A DNA stretch of 64,000 nt from positions 3,538,472-3,602,471 of the forward strand of contig NZ_BLIZ01000001.1 in the NCBI RefSeq assembly GCF_019972315.1. The letters run 5' to 3'. This document shows, piece after piece, positions 1 through 8,367 of the stretch (position 1 is the first letter of the stretch; each line of letters opens with the position of its first letter). The DNA comes from Geobacter sp. AOG1. Its GTDB lineage: Bacteria; Desulfobacterota; Desulfuromonadia; Geobacterales; Geobacteraceae. The translations under genes and the position numbers were made by a program. The notes under the pieces were generated by a model that was given only the letters and a program-made list of their open reading frames with translations, was not told where the DNA came from and made no database searches.

Positions 1-711
1 CGGGTCACCGGAGAGATTGAGCGCCAGGGTGTAAATGCGGTACGTCTCCGGATTGACAAGGGTAGCGGCGGCGATGAGGAAGAGGACCGGCAGGTGGAGA
101 AATGGCCGCTGCCGATCGGCTGCCATTTCTCCGATGACGAAAAAACCGGCCACGACCGGACCGAAGACCGCACCGACGCTCAGGTTCGTCCATACGACCT
201 GCATCACCGGAAGAACGTAGAGGAGCCGCTGATCACGGGTACGGGCGTAACGGGAGAAACACCAGAGGTAAACCGCCAGAAAAAAGATGGAGAAGATGTA
301 GGGACGGACGTAGAGCCGGAAGCGCAGGGCAAAAAGCATGACGAGGAGGGTAAGGATGACGGCCGTGAACCCCTGCTCTTCTTCACGGGTCCGATCACGC
401 AGGGCACCGTACATGAACCCGAAGGCCCCAAGGAGAACAGTCCCCTTGAGAAGGTTCACCCCCAGCAGCCCACCTGCCACGTAGGCAAGGTAGATGAGCA
501 GGTCCGCCAACCATTCGCCGGTGAACTGGGGATGTCCTGCAAAGGTGTAGGAAAAGGTATCGAGTCGGTAAAGCCCCCCCGTGGCAAGGAGACTTTCGCC
601 AAGCTTCATGTGCCACCAGAGGTCGTAATCGGCATACCTGGTCATGCAGAAGAGGACCACCAGCAGGGCAAACAGCACGAGGGGCAGGAATTCTCCCCGT
701 CTCATATTCAT
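1..711 (-). CDS. Multipass membrane protein, C-terminus cut off by window edge
   Basis: The minus-strand frame is open from an ATG at 711 to the left edge without a stop, giving 237 codons; the gene continues outside the window. The protein is strongly hydrophobic with several predicted membrane segments. Near the N-terminus it carries 'YDLWWHMKLGE' (about residues 26-36), which resembles the D-x-W-W-H motif in the first periplasmic loop of GT-C-like polytopic membrane proteins. A second ATG at 705 is possible. A sigma70-like promoter lies upstream at 758-787. The function is unknown; a sugar-transferase-like role is only a guess from the motif. Confidence 0.75.
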   Translation of the reverse strand, partial: MNMRRGEFLPLVLFALLVVLFCMTRYADYDLWWHMKLGESLLATGGLYRLDTFSYTFAGHPQFTGEWLADLLIYLAYVAGGLLGVNLLKGTVLLGAFGFMYGALRDRTREEEQGFTAVILTLLVMLFALRFRLYVRPYIFSIFFLAVYLWCFSRYARTRDQRLLYVLPVMQVVWTNLSVGAVFGPVVAGFFVIGEMAADRQRPFLHLPVLFLIAAATLVNPETYRIYTLALNLSGDP

Positions 712-757
712 GAACAATCCCCACGGATGAAGGTCTGGGCCACCGCGGCCCTGTTCT

Positions 758-787
758 GTATTACCCTCCGCCCGGCACCACTGTCAA
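758..787 (-). promoter_or_regulatory. Predicted sigma70 promoter for the membrane protein ending at the left edge
   Basis: On the minus strand TTGACA (782-787) is followed after 18 bp by TAATAC (758-763), about 47 bp upstream of the ATG at 711. Assigned by sequence match only. Confidence 0.5.
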
Positions 788-874
788 CAGATTTTGAGTT
801 TCCCCGGTCCCGGCAGGAAGATGCATCAGTAATGTGGTGGAATTGCCGAGCGGGGAAACGCGGCTTTCACCCCC

Positions 875-1201
875 CTACTCCAGCACCTTGTGCAGATAGG
901 CAATGAGCACGGCGACGATTATCAGGAAAAACATGTCCTGGCCGGCGTTCCAGATATAAAGACGTTCGACCGACCCGAGGGACTGGTCAGCGGCGAACCT
1001 GGCTACGCCTGCCAGCAGACAGATGAATACGGCCGGCTTCAGACCGGCGAACCAGGCAACCAGGAAAACCGGCAGGGCATAGAAGACAAAGACCGAGTAG
1101 TCGCCGGTCAGGTAGTCCATGTACCCCACACCCACCACCATCCCCATACCGATCAGCACAATGAACCATTTCGGCAGTTTTTCCAGGAACTCCATGAACA
1201 T
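875..1201 (-). CDS. Small four-helix membrane protein resembling a sensor input domain
   Basis: This is a 108-residue, mostly hydrophobic protein. The open frame extends to 1294, but the start at 1201 is preferred because AGGGGGGA lies about 8 bases upstream of that ATG. Its pattern, a short cytoplasmic start, hydrophobic helices, then 'YLTGDYSVFVFYALPV' and 'AGLKPAVFICLLAGVARF', matches the membrane input region found in many Geobacter histidine kinases and diguanylate cyclases. No output domain (GGDEF, HisKA, HATPase) follows, because the protein stops after the last helix. It could be a detached sensor module or a remnant. Function unknown. Confidence 0.7.
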   Translation of the reverse strand: MFMEFLEKLPKWFIVLIGMGMVVGVGYMDYLTGDYSVFVFYALPVFLVAWFAGLKPAVFICLLAGVARFAADQSLGSVERLYIWNAGQDMFFLIIVAVLIAYLHKVLE

Positions 1202-1303
1202 GTGAACGTCCCCCCTGAGACATATGCGGCGAATTCCATCAGACTCATTAAGTATAACCCGGATTTCACCACATGCCGCAACAGATTTGTCCAAACTTCC
1301 CTC

Positions 1304-1332
1304 TCGACAAAATCAGATTTTTCCAATACTAT
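1304..1332 (+). promoter_or_regulatory. Predicted promoter of the fumarase gene
   Basis: TCGACA (1304-1309), a 17-bp spacer and TACTAT (1327-1332) lie about 145 bp upstream of the fumarase ATG. The leader also contains an ATACTGTAT palindrome, a possible operator. Confidence 0.45.
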
Positions 1333-1475
1333 GCCCGAACAGCATACTGTATACACTTCAAGCAAGAGCCACGGAATACGGTTGTGGGGTTTACGGCCGC
1401 CACTTCCGCCACTTCCGCCAATTGCGGCACCCGGCTCAGCTATCATCCAATTCATCGAAAGGAGAAGAAGAGATT

Positions 1476-3101
1476 ATGGCAACCCCCGAATTCAAGTATC
1501 AGGACCCGTTCCCCCTCGGCAAAGACGAGACCAAGTACCGCAAGATCGAAGGCTCGGAGAAATACGTTGAAGCCGACAAGTTCGCCGGCAAGGATGTGGT
1601 TCGGGTCTGTCCCGAGGCGCTTTCCATTCTGGCCAACGAGGCGATGCGGGACGTCTCCTTCCTCCTCCGCCCTGCACACAACGAGCAGGTCGCCAAGATT
1701 CTCGGTGATCCGGAAGCGTCCATGAACGACAAGGGCGTGGCAATGGCCTTCCTGCGCAACGCCGAAATCGCCGCCAACTTCGAGCTCCCCGTCTGCCAGG
1801 ATACCGGCACTGCGACAGTTGTCGCAAAGAAAGGCCAGCAGGTCTGGACCGGCGTCAAGGACGAGGAGTGGCTCAGCAAGGGGATCTACAAGACCTACAC
1901 CGAAGAGAACCTCCGCTACTCCCAGACTGTGGCCCTGGACATGTACGAAGAGAAGAACACCGGCACCAACCTGCCGGCCCAGATCGACATCATGGCCACC
2001 GACGGCGATTACTACAAGTTCCTCTTCATGGCCAAGGGAGGAGGCTCCGCCAACAAGACCATGCTCTTCCAGGAAACCAAGGCGCTCCTCACCCCCGAGA
2101 AACTGGAAAAATTCCTCGTCGACAAGATGAAATACCTGGGGACCGCCGCCTGTCCCCCTTACCATGTCGCCTTCGTCATCGGCGGCACCAGTGCCGACGC
2201 CTGCATGAAGACGGTTAAGCTCGCCTCCGCCCACGACCTGGATACTCTTCCCACCACGGGAAACGAGCACGGCCAGGCGTTCCGCGACGTCGAACTGGAG
2301 AACAAGCTCCTGGTAGCGGCCCAGAAGCTCGGTATCGGCGCCCAGTTCGGCGGCAAGTACTTCGCCCACGACATCCGGGTCATCCGTCTCCCCCGCCACG
2401 GCGCCTCTTGTCCCGTCGGCATGGCGGTTTCCTGCTCCGCCGACCGCAACATCAAGGCGAAGATCACCAAGGACGGCCTCTTCGTCGAGGAAATGGACCG
2501 GAACCCGGGCCGCCTCATCCCCGAACAGTACCGGGGCAAGCATGAGCACGGCGTGAAGATCGACCTCAACCGGCCGATGAAAGAGATTCTGGCAGAGCTC
2601 TCCAAACATCCGGTCTCTACCCCGCTCCTCCTGAACGGCACCATCGTTGTCGGTCGGGACATCGCCCACGCCAAGTTCAAGGAGATCATGGACGCCGGCA
2701 AGCCGCTTCCCGAGTATCTCCTGAAGCACCCGATCTACTACGCCGGTCCGGCCAAGACCCCGAAAGGCAAACCCTCCGGCTCCTTCGGACCCACCACGGC
2801 CGGCCGGATGGACAGCTACGTGGACGAACTCCAGTCCAAGGGGGGCTCGCTCATCATGATCGCCAAGGGGAACCGCAGCCAACAGGTGACCGATGCCTGC
2901 AAGAAGTACGGCGGATTCTACCTCGGCTCCATCGGCGGCCCGGCGGCGGTACTGGCCGAAGAGAACATCAAGAAGGTGGAATGCATCGACTTCCCCGAAC
3001 TGGGAATGGAAGCGGTCTGGAAGATCGAGGTGGAGAACTTCCCGGCGTTCATCCTGGTGGATGACAAGGGGAACGACTTCTTCAAACAGCTCGGGCTGTA
3101 A
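1476..3101 (+). CDS. fumA: Fumarate hydratase, class I (iron-sulfur)
   Basis: Catalyses reversible hydration of fumarate to malate in the TCA cycle, using an oxygen-sensitive [4Fe-4S] cluster. The protein has 541 residues, the usual length for single-chain class I fumarases with fused alpha and beta parts. Three cysteine contexts match the known cluster ligands: 'CQDTGT' (Cys107), 'GTAACPPYH' (Cys226) and 'GASCPVGM' (Cys312). The start at 1476 is chosen because the product begins [10 protein letters not shown] and AAAGGAGAAGAAGAG lies upstream; the frame itself is open further 5'. It stands alone between its own promoter and a strong terminator. No class II FumC is visible. The family assignment is secure; whether to call it fumA or fumB is convention. 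Confidence 0.96.
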   Translation: MATPEFKYQDPFPLGKDETKYRKIEGSEKYVEADKFAGKDVVRVCPEALSILANEAMRDVSFLLRPAHNEQVAKILGDPEASMNDKGVAMAFLRNAEIAANFELPVCQDTGTATVVAKKGQQVWTGVKDEEWLSKGIYKTYTEENLRYSQTVALDMYEEKNTGTNLPAQIDIMATDGDYYKFLFMAKGGGSANKTMLFQETKALLTPEKLEKFLVDKMKYLGTAACPPYHVAFVIGGTSADACMKTVKLASAHDLDTLPTTGNEHGQAFRDVELENKLLVAAQKLGIGAQFGGKYFAHDIRVIRLPRHGASCPVGMAVSCSADRNIKAKITKDGLFVEEMDRNPGRLIPEQYRGKHEHGVKIDLNRPMKEILAELSKHPVSTPLLLNGTIVVGRDIAHAKFKEIMDAGKPLPEYLLKHPIYYAGPAKTPKGKPSGSFGPTTAGRMDSYVDELQSKGGSLIMIAKGNRSQQVTDACKKYGGFYLGSIGGPAAVLAEENIKKVECIDFPELGMEAVWKIEVENFPAFILVDDKGNDFFKQLGL

Positions 3102-3107
3102 TTGACA

Positions 3108-3139
3108 CGCCCCGTCGGCAACCGCCGGCGGGGCGTTTT
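3108..3139 (+). terminator. Rho-independent terminator after the fumarase gene
   Basis: A GC-rich stem CGCCCCG...CGGGGCG with further inner pairing and an AACC loop is followed by TTTT, starting 6 bases after the stop codon. Confidence 0.85.
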
Positions 3140-3247
3140 CATAAGCAGGAAAGTGACCGGCATGCCGTCACACGTCGGTAAAACGATGGGCGTTTCCCGG
3201 GGAAGGGATGGCGGGTAACGCTGCCGGAACTGCTTCACCGTCCATGG

Positions 3248-3541
3248 TCACCTGGCTTTAAATGTCGCGCAATCGGCATGGCCCTGATGCAGTCCGACCT
3301 TGATGGTGGATGCGGAACATTCGAAGGAAGTATTGTACGAGCAGGAATCAACCTTGCACGCGCCCACGCTGCCGGTCATGTCAGCAACGCCCCCCTTTGC
3401 AGCGGCATGCAGATAGGTATCGCAGCATGCGCACGGCTCGGGGCCTCCCACCGTAATGGCAAGGGCATGGCACTGCTGCTTTTGATTATATGAACAATCC
3501 GTTACGTCACACGCGGTAATTTTCGACATCTTCATGGCCAT
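3248..3541 (-). CDS. Protein with two DUF1540 cysteine-rich domains
   Basis: A 97-residue protein with two copies of a small cysteine motif: 'CDVTDCSYNQKQQCHA' near the N-terminus and 'CKVDSCSYNTSFECSA' in the second half, each followed by a hydrophobic 'I-x-V' strand and further cysteines. This matches DUF1540, thought to bind metal. The ATG at 3541 is preferred over the one at 3556 because GGGAG lies 8 bases upstream of it. It is transcribed alone from a predicted promoter at 3584-3612. The biological role is unknown. Confidence 0.85.
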   Translation of the reverse strand: MAMKMSKITACDVTDCSYNQKQQCHALAITVGGPEPCACCDTYLHAAAKGGVADMTGSVGACKVDSCSYNTSFECSASTIKVGLHQGHADCATFKAR

Positions 3542-3583
3542 ATACGTATCTCCCATTTCTTGCCGCCACCCCTTCCCAGTTCC

Positions 3584-3612
3584 GATTTAACCACCATCCG
3601 GTCAATTGTCAA
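3584..3612 (-). promoter_or_regulatory. Predicted promoter of the DUF1540 gene
   Basis: Minus strand TTGACA (3607-3612), a 17-bp spacer and TAAATC (3584-3589), about 43 bp before the start codon. Confidence 0.5.
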
Positions 3613-3689
3613 TAGCCCGCTCAAGCGGCGCTGCGAGACTCTCAACGAACATGGTCTCAGGAAGCGTGGCAACGCATCGGGTTCCCCAC

Positions 3690-3718
3690 TTGCATTTACA
3701 CAAAAATCCTGCTAACAC
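3690..3718 (+). promoter_or_regulatory. Predicted promoter of the lipoprotein gene at 3752
   Basis: TTGCAT (3690-3695), 17-bp spacer, TAACAC (3713-3718), 33 bp before the ATG. Confidence 0.4.
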
Positions 3719-3751
3719 ATCACCATATATTTTCACGTGAGGAGCAAACCC

Positions 3752-4435
3752 ATGAAGATGGCATGGCCTTCGTTACAGATCTTTTTATTGATGCGCTGGC
3801 TGCGTTTACCGGCCCTGGCGGTGGCAGTAGTGACCCTCTTCGGCTGTGCCCGGACGATAACGGTCACCATTCCTCCCCACGTCGAGCTGGCAAACTACCC
3901 AGCCATCGGTGTGATCGAATTCGTTTCACGGCCGCCGGGACTGGGAGCAGACGCCACCAAGAAATTCATCAACAATCTCCACGCGGCGCAGTCGGGGGTC
4001 CGGATTCTGGAGCTCGGCAGCCAGCCAAGCGTACTGAAGGACGCTGGATACGACGTTCTCGACTTCAAAGCCGTCAAGGCCATCGGCGACCATTATGGCG
4101 TGGCGGCGGTGATAACCGGAACCGTCGATTTGACGGACCCCCAACCCGATGTCAAGTTTTCCACCGACCTGAAATCTCTCGCGGCCGGAGTGAAGGCCAA
4201 GGTCGACGGCCGGATGAGCGCCAGGCTCTGGGAAACCGCCAGTGGCGCCACCACCTGGAGCAACTCGTCCTGGGGGAACTGGACCGTTGGAGGGATGAGT
4301 CTTGGCAGCAACGGGAGCGTCAGTGCCGGCTATCACTACCCCCGCGAGAAGCAGGACCAGATACTCGCGGCACTGGTGAGGGCACTCAACGGCGATTTCT
4401 GGCCTACCTACGAGAAGCGGAACGTAGAAGAATAA
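3752..4435 (+). CDS. Predicted envelope lipoprotein of unknown function
   Basis: A 227-residue protein with a basic, hydrophobic N-terminus ending in a lipobox-like 'TLFGCAR', so it is probably lipid-anchored in the envelope. The rest contains alternating strands such as 'YPAIGVIEFVS' and 'HYGVAAVITGTVDL', reminiscent of the CsgG/TolB-N-like fold of lipoproteins that build or sense envelope complexes. That comparison is inference. The ATG at 3752 is chosen over an upstream GTG (3737) because GAGGAG sits 8 bases before it. A small hypothetical gene follows 34 bp downstream and may share the transcript. Confidence 0.8.
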   Translation: MKMAWPSLQIFLLMRWLRLPALAVAVVTLFGCARTITVTIPPHVELANYPAIGVIEFVSRPPGLGADATKKFINNLHAAQSGVRILELGSQPSVLKDAGYDVLDFKAVKAIGDHYGVAAVITGTVDLTDPQPDVKFSTDLKSLAAGVKAKVDGRMSARLWETASGATTWSNSSWGNWTVGGMSLGSNGSVSAGYHYPREKQDQILAALVRALNGDFWPTYEKRNVEE

Positions 4436-4469
4436 GGCGTAAGGGTCGGGCTCAAGGAAAGGAACTGCC

Positions 4470-4760
4470 ATGCCGGACGTTCTGGAACGGTTGAAAGCAT
4501 GCGGAGAGGATGGCCGCGTGGACCGGACGCTCCTCTCCCAAGCGGTGGAAGAGATGGCCGGTCTCAGGAAGAGACGGGATGAACTTGAACTGGTCCTGCT
4601 CATGCTGGTCAGAACCGGATGGCCGTGGCAGGAGGACGGCACCCCGAACGGGATCCTGCTCAACTGCAAAGATGGCTACGCCGCGGCGATGCATGATGCG
4701 AAGGAACTGCTGGGGCTCGACCATCTCAGCATGATTACCAGGACCGAACCAAGAACCTAG
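4470..4760 (+). CDS. Small hypothetical protein
   Basis: A 96-residue soluble protein with a helical, charged first half (ERLKACGEDGRVDRTLL) and no signal peptide or recognised motif. AAGGAA lies 8 bases upstream of the ATG. It follows the lipoprotein gene closely on the same strand. Not recognised as a known family. Confidence 0.7.
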   Translation: MPDVLERLKACGEDGRVDRTLLSQAVEEMAGLRKRRDELELVLLMLVRTGWPWQEDGTPNGILLNCKDGYAAAMHDAKELLGLDHLSMITRTEPRT

Positions 4761-4821
4761 AGGACGGCAGTTCGCTGGAAAGGCAGCCGGCAGGACCCAC
4801 TCCGTCGACGTTGAAAATATG

Positions 4822-4850
4822 TCGTCGTGATAATCTCGTCGTGATATAGT
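4822..4850 (+). promoter_or_regulatory. Direct-repeat operator candidate and -10 box before the MshEN-domain gene
   Basis: TCGTCGTGATA occurs twice, at 4822-4832 and 4836-4846, offset by 14 bp. The second copy runs into TATAGT (4845-4850), a good -10 box. There is no -35 match at the right distance, so an activator bound at the repeats is plausible. Inference only. Confidence 0.35.
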
Positions 4851-4900
4851 ATGCGAGTTCAAAATCCTGACGTCCGCCGACGACCCCAAGGAGGCATCAC

Positions 4901-6130
4901 GTGGCAATCACACTGCTCGACATGCTGCTCAATGCAGGTCTCATAAACCGTGTGCAATTCGATGACGCGCTGAAAAACCGCGTCATCTTCGGTGGCAAGA
5001 TCGGAACCAGTCTCATCGAACTGGGATACATCAGCGAAGAAGAACTGGCACGTTTTCTGAGCGACAAGCTCGCCGTGCCGTACGTATCCCCCCGACAACT
5101 CCTGACCATCCCCCAGGAGACCATTGACCTGCTCCCCCGCGACCTGGCCATCAAATATGGCGTCATCCCCCTTAAACTCGAAAAAAAGCGTCTCAGTCTG
5201 GTCATGTCGGACCCAGCCGACCTGAAGGCCATCGACGAGATCGGTTTCATTACCGGCTTCATCATCCGCCCCCTCATAACCCCCGAGGTAAGGCTCGCCC
5301 AGGCTCTCAGCAAGTATTACCAGGCGGACATGCCCCCCCGCTATCAGCACATCATTGAAATCATCGACGTGAAGAAACAGGCGGCAGCCGCAGCCCAACC
5401 GGCAAAACCGGTCGCAATCGCTCCGGAGCCACCTTCCACTGTCCCGGCGGAGCAGGGTCAGAAGCCGGCAGCGACCGCTCCGGAACCTGCGGTGCAACCG
5501 CCGCCGAAGCAAGCACCGCCTCCATCCCCTGTAACTTCCTCACCACAGGAGATGGAACAGGAAGAACAGGAAGAACAGGATGAACCGGAAGAGTACCTGG
5601 AAGATCTTGAAATCGTCGAAGAGGGCGCGTGGTCGGAACAGATTCGCCGGTTCGAGCCGGATGCGGTTTCTAAGGGGCTCGCCTACGCCGAGAGCAGCGA
5701 GGATATCGCCGATCTGCTGGTGACCGAGTTGGGGAGCAAGCTGAAGCGGGTAGCGCTCTTCCGGATCAAGAACCATACGGCGACCTTCTGGATGGGGTTT
5801 GACCGGCAGTTGACCATCACCGGACTCGACAAGCTGCATTTGCCCCTCAACGAGCCGTCCGTCCTGAAGACCGTCGCCGACAGCGCAGGCGTTTACCTCG
5901 GACCGTTGCAAGAGACACCCATCAACCACCTGCTTAATGATGCACTCGGCGGCGGCCAGCCGACAGCAGTGCTGCTCATGCCGATTCTCATCGGTGGACG
6001 GCTGGTGAACATCATCTATGCCGAAGGGGAAGACCTGAGCGCGATGGTCCCCGATCTTCAGAAACTCCTGACCAAGGCGACCCTGGCATTGGAGATACTG
6101 ATATTCCGCGACAAGATTCTCATGCTCTGA
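4901..6130 (+). CDS. GspE-N/MshEN domain protein with C-terminal GAF-like domain, no ATPase
   Basis: A 409-residue protein starting at GTG 4901, with AAGGAGG 7 bases upstream. Residues 1-145 resemble the N-terminal domain of type II secretion/type IV pilus ATPases: 'LGYISEEELARFLSDKLAV', then 'IPLKLEKKRLSLVMSDP'. That domain binds c-di-GMP in MshE-type proteins. A proline/alanine-rich linker (about 160-215) and a glutamate-rich stretch follow. The last 170 residues look like a GAF-type sensor domain ('GVYLGPLQETPINHLL'). Walker motifs are absent, so it is not an export ATPase. A c-di-GMP-responsive regulator is a reasonable inference. Confidence 0.85.
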   Translation: MAITLLDMLLNAGLINRVQFDDALKNRVIFGGKIGTSLIELGYISEEELARFLSDKLAVPYVSPRQLLTIPQETIDLLPRDLAIKYGVIPLKLEKKRLSLVMSDPADLKAIDEIGFITGFIIRPLITPEVRLAQALSKYYQADMPPRYQHIIEIIDVKKQAAAAAQPAKPVAIAPEPPSTVPAEQGQKPAATAPEPAVQPPPKQAPPPSPVTSSPQEMEQEEQEEQDEPEEYLEDLEIVEEGAWSEQIRRFEPDAVSKGLAYAESSEDIADLLVTELGSKLKRVALFRIKNHTATFWMGFDRQLTITGLDKLHLPLNEPSVLKTVADSAGVYLGPLQETPINHLLNDALGGGQPTAVLLMPILIGGRLVNIIYAEGEDLSAMVPDLQKLLTKATLALEILIFRDKILML

Positions 6131-6161
6131 ACATCATTCCGCGGCCAAGTCCCTGTACAAC

Positions 6162-6193
6162 AAGGGGGAAGGGTCTTGTCGCCTCTCCCCCTT
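6162..6193. terminator. Possible terminator hairpin after the MshEN-domain gene
   Basis: AAGGGGGA (6162-6169) can pair with TCCCCCTT (6186-6193) around a 16-base loop. The downstream tract is pyrimidine-rich rather than pure T. Confidence 0.4.
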
Positions 6194-6218
6194 TCCCTTT
6201 AACTCCCCCATCGCAGAT

Positions 6219-6416
6219 TCAGTGGGTCACTTCACTACACTCTTCCCTCCCCCACGAATCCAGTTCGCCATTCTCCAGCTTTACCTGGACAGTCGCACCT
6301 TCCTGGGTACATCCGAATGTATAACCGATCTGCCCGGTCCGCAGATTTCTCACAGGAACCCGTTCGTCCCTCTGCTCGGTCAGGTAACATACTCTGTCAT
6401 AATCAGTGGTTCTCAT
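6219..6416 (-). CDS. Small hypothetical protein
   Basis: A 65-residue protein containing 'VPVRNLRTGQIGYTFGCT' and ending in a charged tail. The ATG at 6416 is preferred over 6437 because an AAGGGGGG ribosome site lies 8 bases upstream. It has no signal peptide or membrane segment. The compact beta-strand pattern suggests a small folded domain. Family not recognised. Confidence 0.65.
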   Translation of the reverse strand: MRTTDYDRVCYLTEQRDERVPVRNLRTGQIGYTFGCTQEGATVQVKLENGELDSWGREECSEVTH

Positions 6417-6570
6417 GGGTTTGACCCCCCTTTCCACATCTTCTTCGATGATTACATCATAACAGAAGCTCCTGGTTTTTGAAAACAGTTTTCCTTTTCA
6501 ACAACTGGCAGTGCAGTGTTGGGGTATCGTCCGGAAGGCAACGAGCTGCCACGTTTCATGTTTTTTCTCC

Positions 6571-6599
6571 TTGACTCTCCACTGTTCCTCCCCTAATCT
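6571..6599 (+). promoter_or_regulatory. Predicted promoter of the secreted-protein gene at 6645
   Basis: TTGACT (6571-6576), 17-bp spacer, TAATCT (6594-6599), 45 bp before the start codon. Confidence 0.5.
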
Positions 6600-6644
6600 T
6601 TTTCCGTGGCATCCAGCCATAAACACTTCATTAAGGAGAACCGC

Positions 6645-7094
6645 ATGAAAAGATTCCTTCTTGCAGCACTGGCGGTCCTGGCATTCTCCGGCGCGGCAGT
6701 CGGAGGAGGCGGACTCGACAGTTTCCTCTCCAGCCTGAATGTCCAGGCCAGGGCCGACCTCTCCGGCTTCTCCGGCAGGCTGAGTGCCCAGTTCGGCATC
6801 CCCGGTGCCCAGGTAAGCGCCGTTATCGGCTCAGTGAAAGACCCTGCCGATGCCTTCATGGTCTACCAGCTCGGACAGATGGCAAACGTCCCCCCCGAGA
6901 GAGTCATGCAGGTCTATCAATCCAAAAAAGGGAAAGGGTGGGGAGTAATCGCTCAAAGCCTGGGGATAAAACCGGGGTCCCCCGAGTTCCATGCCCTCAA
7001 GCGGGGTGATTTCGTCCTCAATGGCCAGCCGGGCAATCAGCCGGACCAAGGTAATGGCCGTGGGAAAGGGAAGGGAAAAGGACACAACAAGTAG
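6645..7094 (+). CDS. Secreted small protein of unknown function
   Basis: A 149-residue protein with a clear signal peptide (MKRFLLAALAVLAFSGAAVG). The middle is a helical domain with 'FMVYQLGQMANVPPERVMQV', and the last 25 residues are glycine/lysine-rich and probably disordered. AAGGAG lies 6 bases upstream of the ATG at 6645, which also fits the signal peptide, unlike the earlier in-frame start at 6606. It has its own promoter and terminator. Function unknown. Confidence 0.8.
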   Translation: MKRFLLAALAVLAFSGAAVGGGGLDSFLSSLNVQARADLSGFSGRLSAQFGIPGAQVSAVIGSVKDPADAFMVYQLGQMANVPPERVMQVYQSKKGKGWGVIAQSLGIKPGSPEFHALKRGDFVLNGQPGNQPDQGNGRGKGKGKGHNK

Positions 7095-7117
7095 CCCCTT
7101 TCAACAGATCTACATTT

Positions 7118-7163
7118 ACAAGGGGGGACAGGTTACATGTTGTGGGTAGCCTGCCCCCTTGTT
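7118..7163 (+). terminator. Long-stem terminator after the secreted-protein gene
   Basis: ACAAGGGGG(G)ACAGG pairs with CCTGCCCCCTTGT across an inner hairpin, then TTT. The stem also reads as a hairpin on the other strand. Confidence 0.65.
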
Positions 7164-7206
7164 TCATTATCTTGGGAAATTGCTCTCAGCAAGACAGGTG
7201 GACGTC

Positions 7207-8310
7207 ATGGCCCGAAAAATTTTCATTGCCGCAACCGGCCAGAATATCGGTAAAACAACGACAAGTCTGTTCCTGCTGCACCTGGCCCGAAAAAAATACC
7301 GTCGGGTCGGCTTTATCAAGCCCCTCGGCCCAAAGCCAACCGTCATGAACCAGGTCGAAGTCGACAAGGATGCAGCCCTCATGGCCCAGGTGTTCGGGCT
7401 GGAAAAGGACCTGCCCCTCATGTCGCCGGTGGTCCTTCACGCCGACTCCACCAGAAAAGCCATCGATGGCGAACTGCCTGTCAGATACCTGCAACAACAG
7501 ATCATGGATGCCTGCTCCGAGCTGGAAGAAAAGTGCGACTTTCTCATCATCGAGGGATCGGGGCATGTGGGGGTCGGTTCGGTCATCGGGATGTCCAACG
7601 CGCGTATAGCCCGGATGCTCGATGCACCGGTACTGATGGTGACCGGCGGCGGCATCGGCAATGTGGTGGATGCCGTCCATGCGAACCTGGCCCTCTTCGA
7701 AAGGGAAGGGGTTGAGGTACGGGCCATCCTGGCCAACAAGCTGATACCCGAAAAACGCGACCGAACCATCGACTACCTGCGCCGGGCATTTGCCGGAGAA
7801 CCGTTTAAAGTCCTCGCGGGTTTCGATTATCAGCCCGTTCTGGCCAACCCGACACTCCACCGCGTTTCCGTGCTCCTCGATCTCCCCCTTAATGGCAACA
7901 TGCGCGATGCCCGGCGTATCATCAACCACGTCCAGATCGGTGCCGCATCCACCCAGAGGGTCGCGGAGCTTCTGAAGGACTCGTCACTCCTCATCGTCAC
8001 CAGCAGCCGTGACGAACTGCTGGTGACCCTGGCCAACCTCTACCATATCCCCGAATACCGCGAAAAAATCGTGGGGCTGGTCATCCCGGGAATCATTCCC
8101 GTCGGCAAAATCACCCAGCAGATTCTCGACCGGAGCAATATCCCCTACCTGCGCACCCAAAGCCATACCACCGCCGAACTGCACCGGCTCATCACCGAGG
8201 ATGTCTCCAAGCTGACCGCCGAGGATACGGAAAAAATCTCCCTTGTGCAAAACCTGGCCGACATGGCATTCGACTTCGACACCCTGGACGCCCTCTTCGA
8301 CCCAACATAA
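7207..8310 (+). CDS. DRTGG-domain P-loop protein (dethiobiotin synthetase-like)
   Basis: A 367-residue cytoplasmic protein. The N-terminal 220 residues are a dethiobiotin-synthetase-like P-loop domain: Walker A-like 'ATGQNIGKTTTSL' (about 9-21), 'FIKPLGPKP', and 'CDFLIIEGSGHVGVGSVIG'. Residues about 230-340 match the DRTGG domain, also present in the N-terminal half of large phosphotransacetylases. The catalytic PTA domain is missing. A GTG at 7198 is an alternative start, since no strong ribosome site is visible. It is followed 57 bp later by the DUF4197 gene. The cellular role of such stand-alone proteins is not established; a regulatory nucleotide-binding role is inference. Confidence 0.85.
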   Translation: MARKIFIAATGQNIGKTTTSLFLLHLARKKYRRVGFIKPLGPKPTVMNQVEVDKDAALMAQVFGLEKDLPLMSPVVLHADSTRKAIDGELPVRYLQQQIMDACSELEEKCDFLIIEGSGHVGVGSVIGMSNARIARMLDAPVLMVTGGGIGNVVDAVHANLALFEREGVEVRAILANKLIPEKRDRTIDYLRRAFAGEPFKVLAGFDYQPVLANPTLHRVSVLLDLPLNGNMRDARRIINHVQIGAASTQRVAELLKDSSLLIVTSSRDELLVTLANLYHIPEYREKIVGLVIPGIIPVGKITQQILDRSNIPYLRTQSHTTAELHRLITEDVSKLTAEDTEKISLVQNLADMAFDFDTLDALFDPT

Positions 8311-8367
8311 GAACGTTATACAGACAAGCCTCTGTCCTTCAGGACTTCACCACCAAGGAGGATCACC

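Noticed and set aside
820..872. GC-rich stretch resembling part of a tRNA
   Set aside because: No complete acceptor, anticodon or T-arm pairing could be assembled.
1452..2882. 476-codon open frame antisense to the fumarase gene
   Set aside because: It mirrors the third-position GC bias of the fumarase, has no family motif and no ribosome site; the plus-strand gene is certain.
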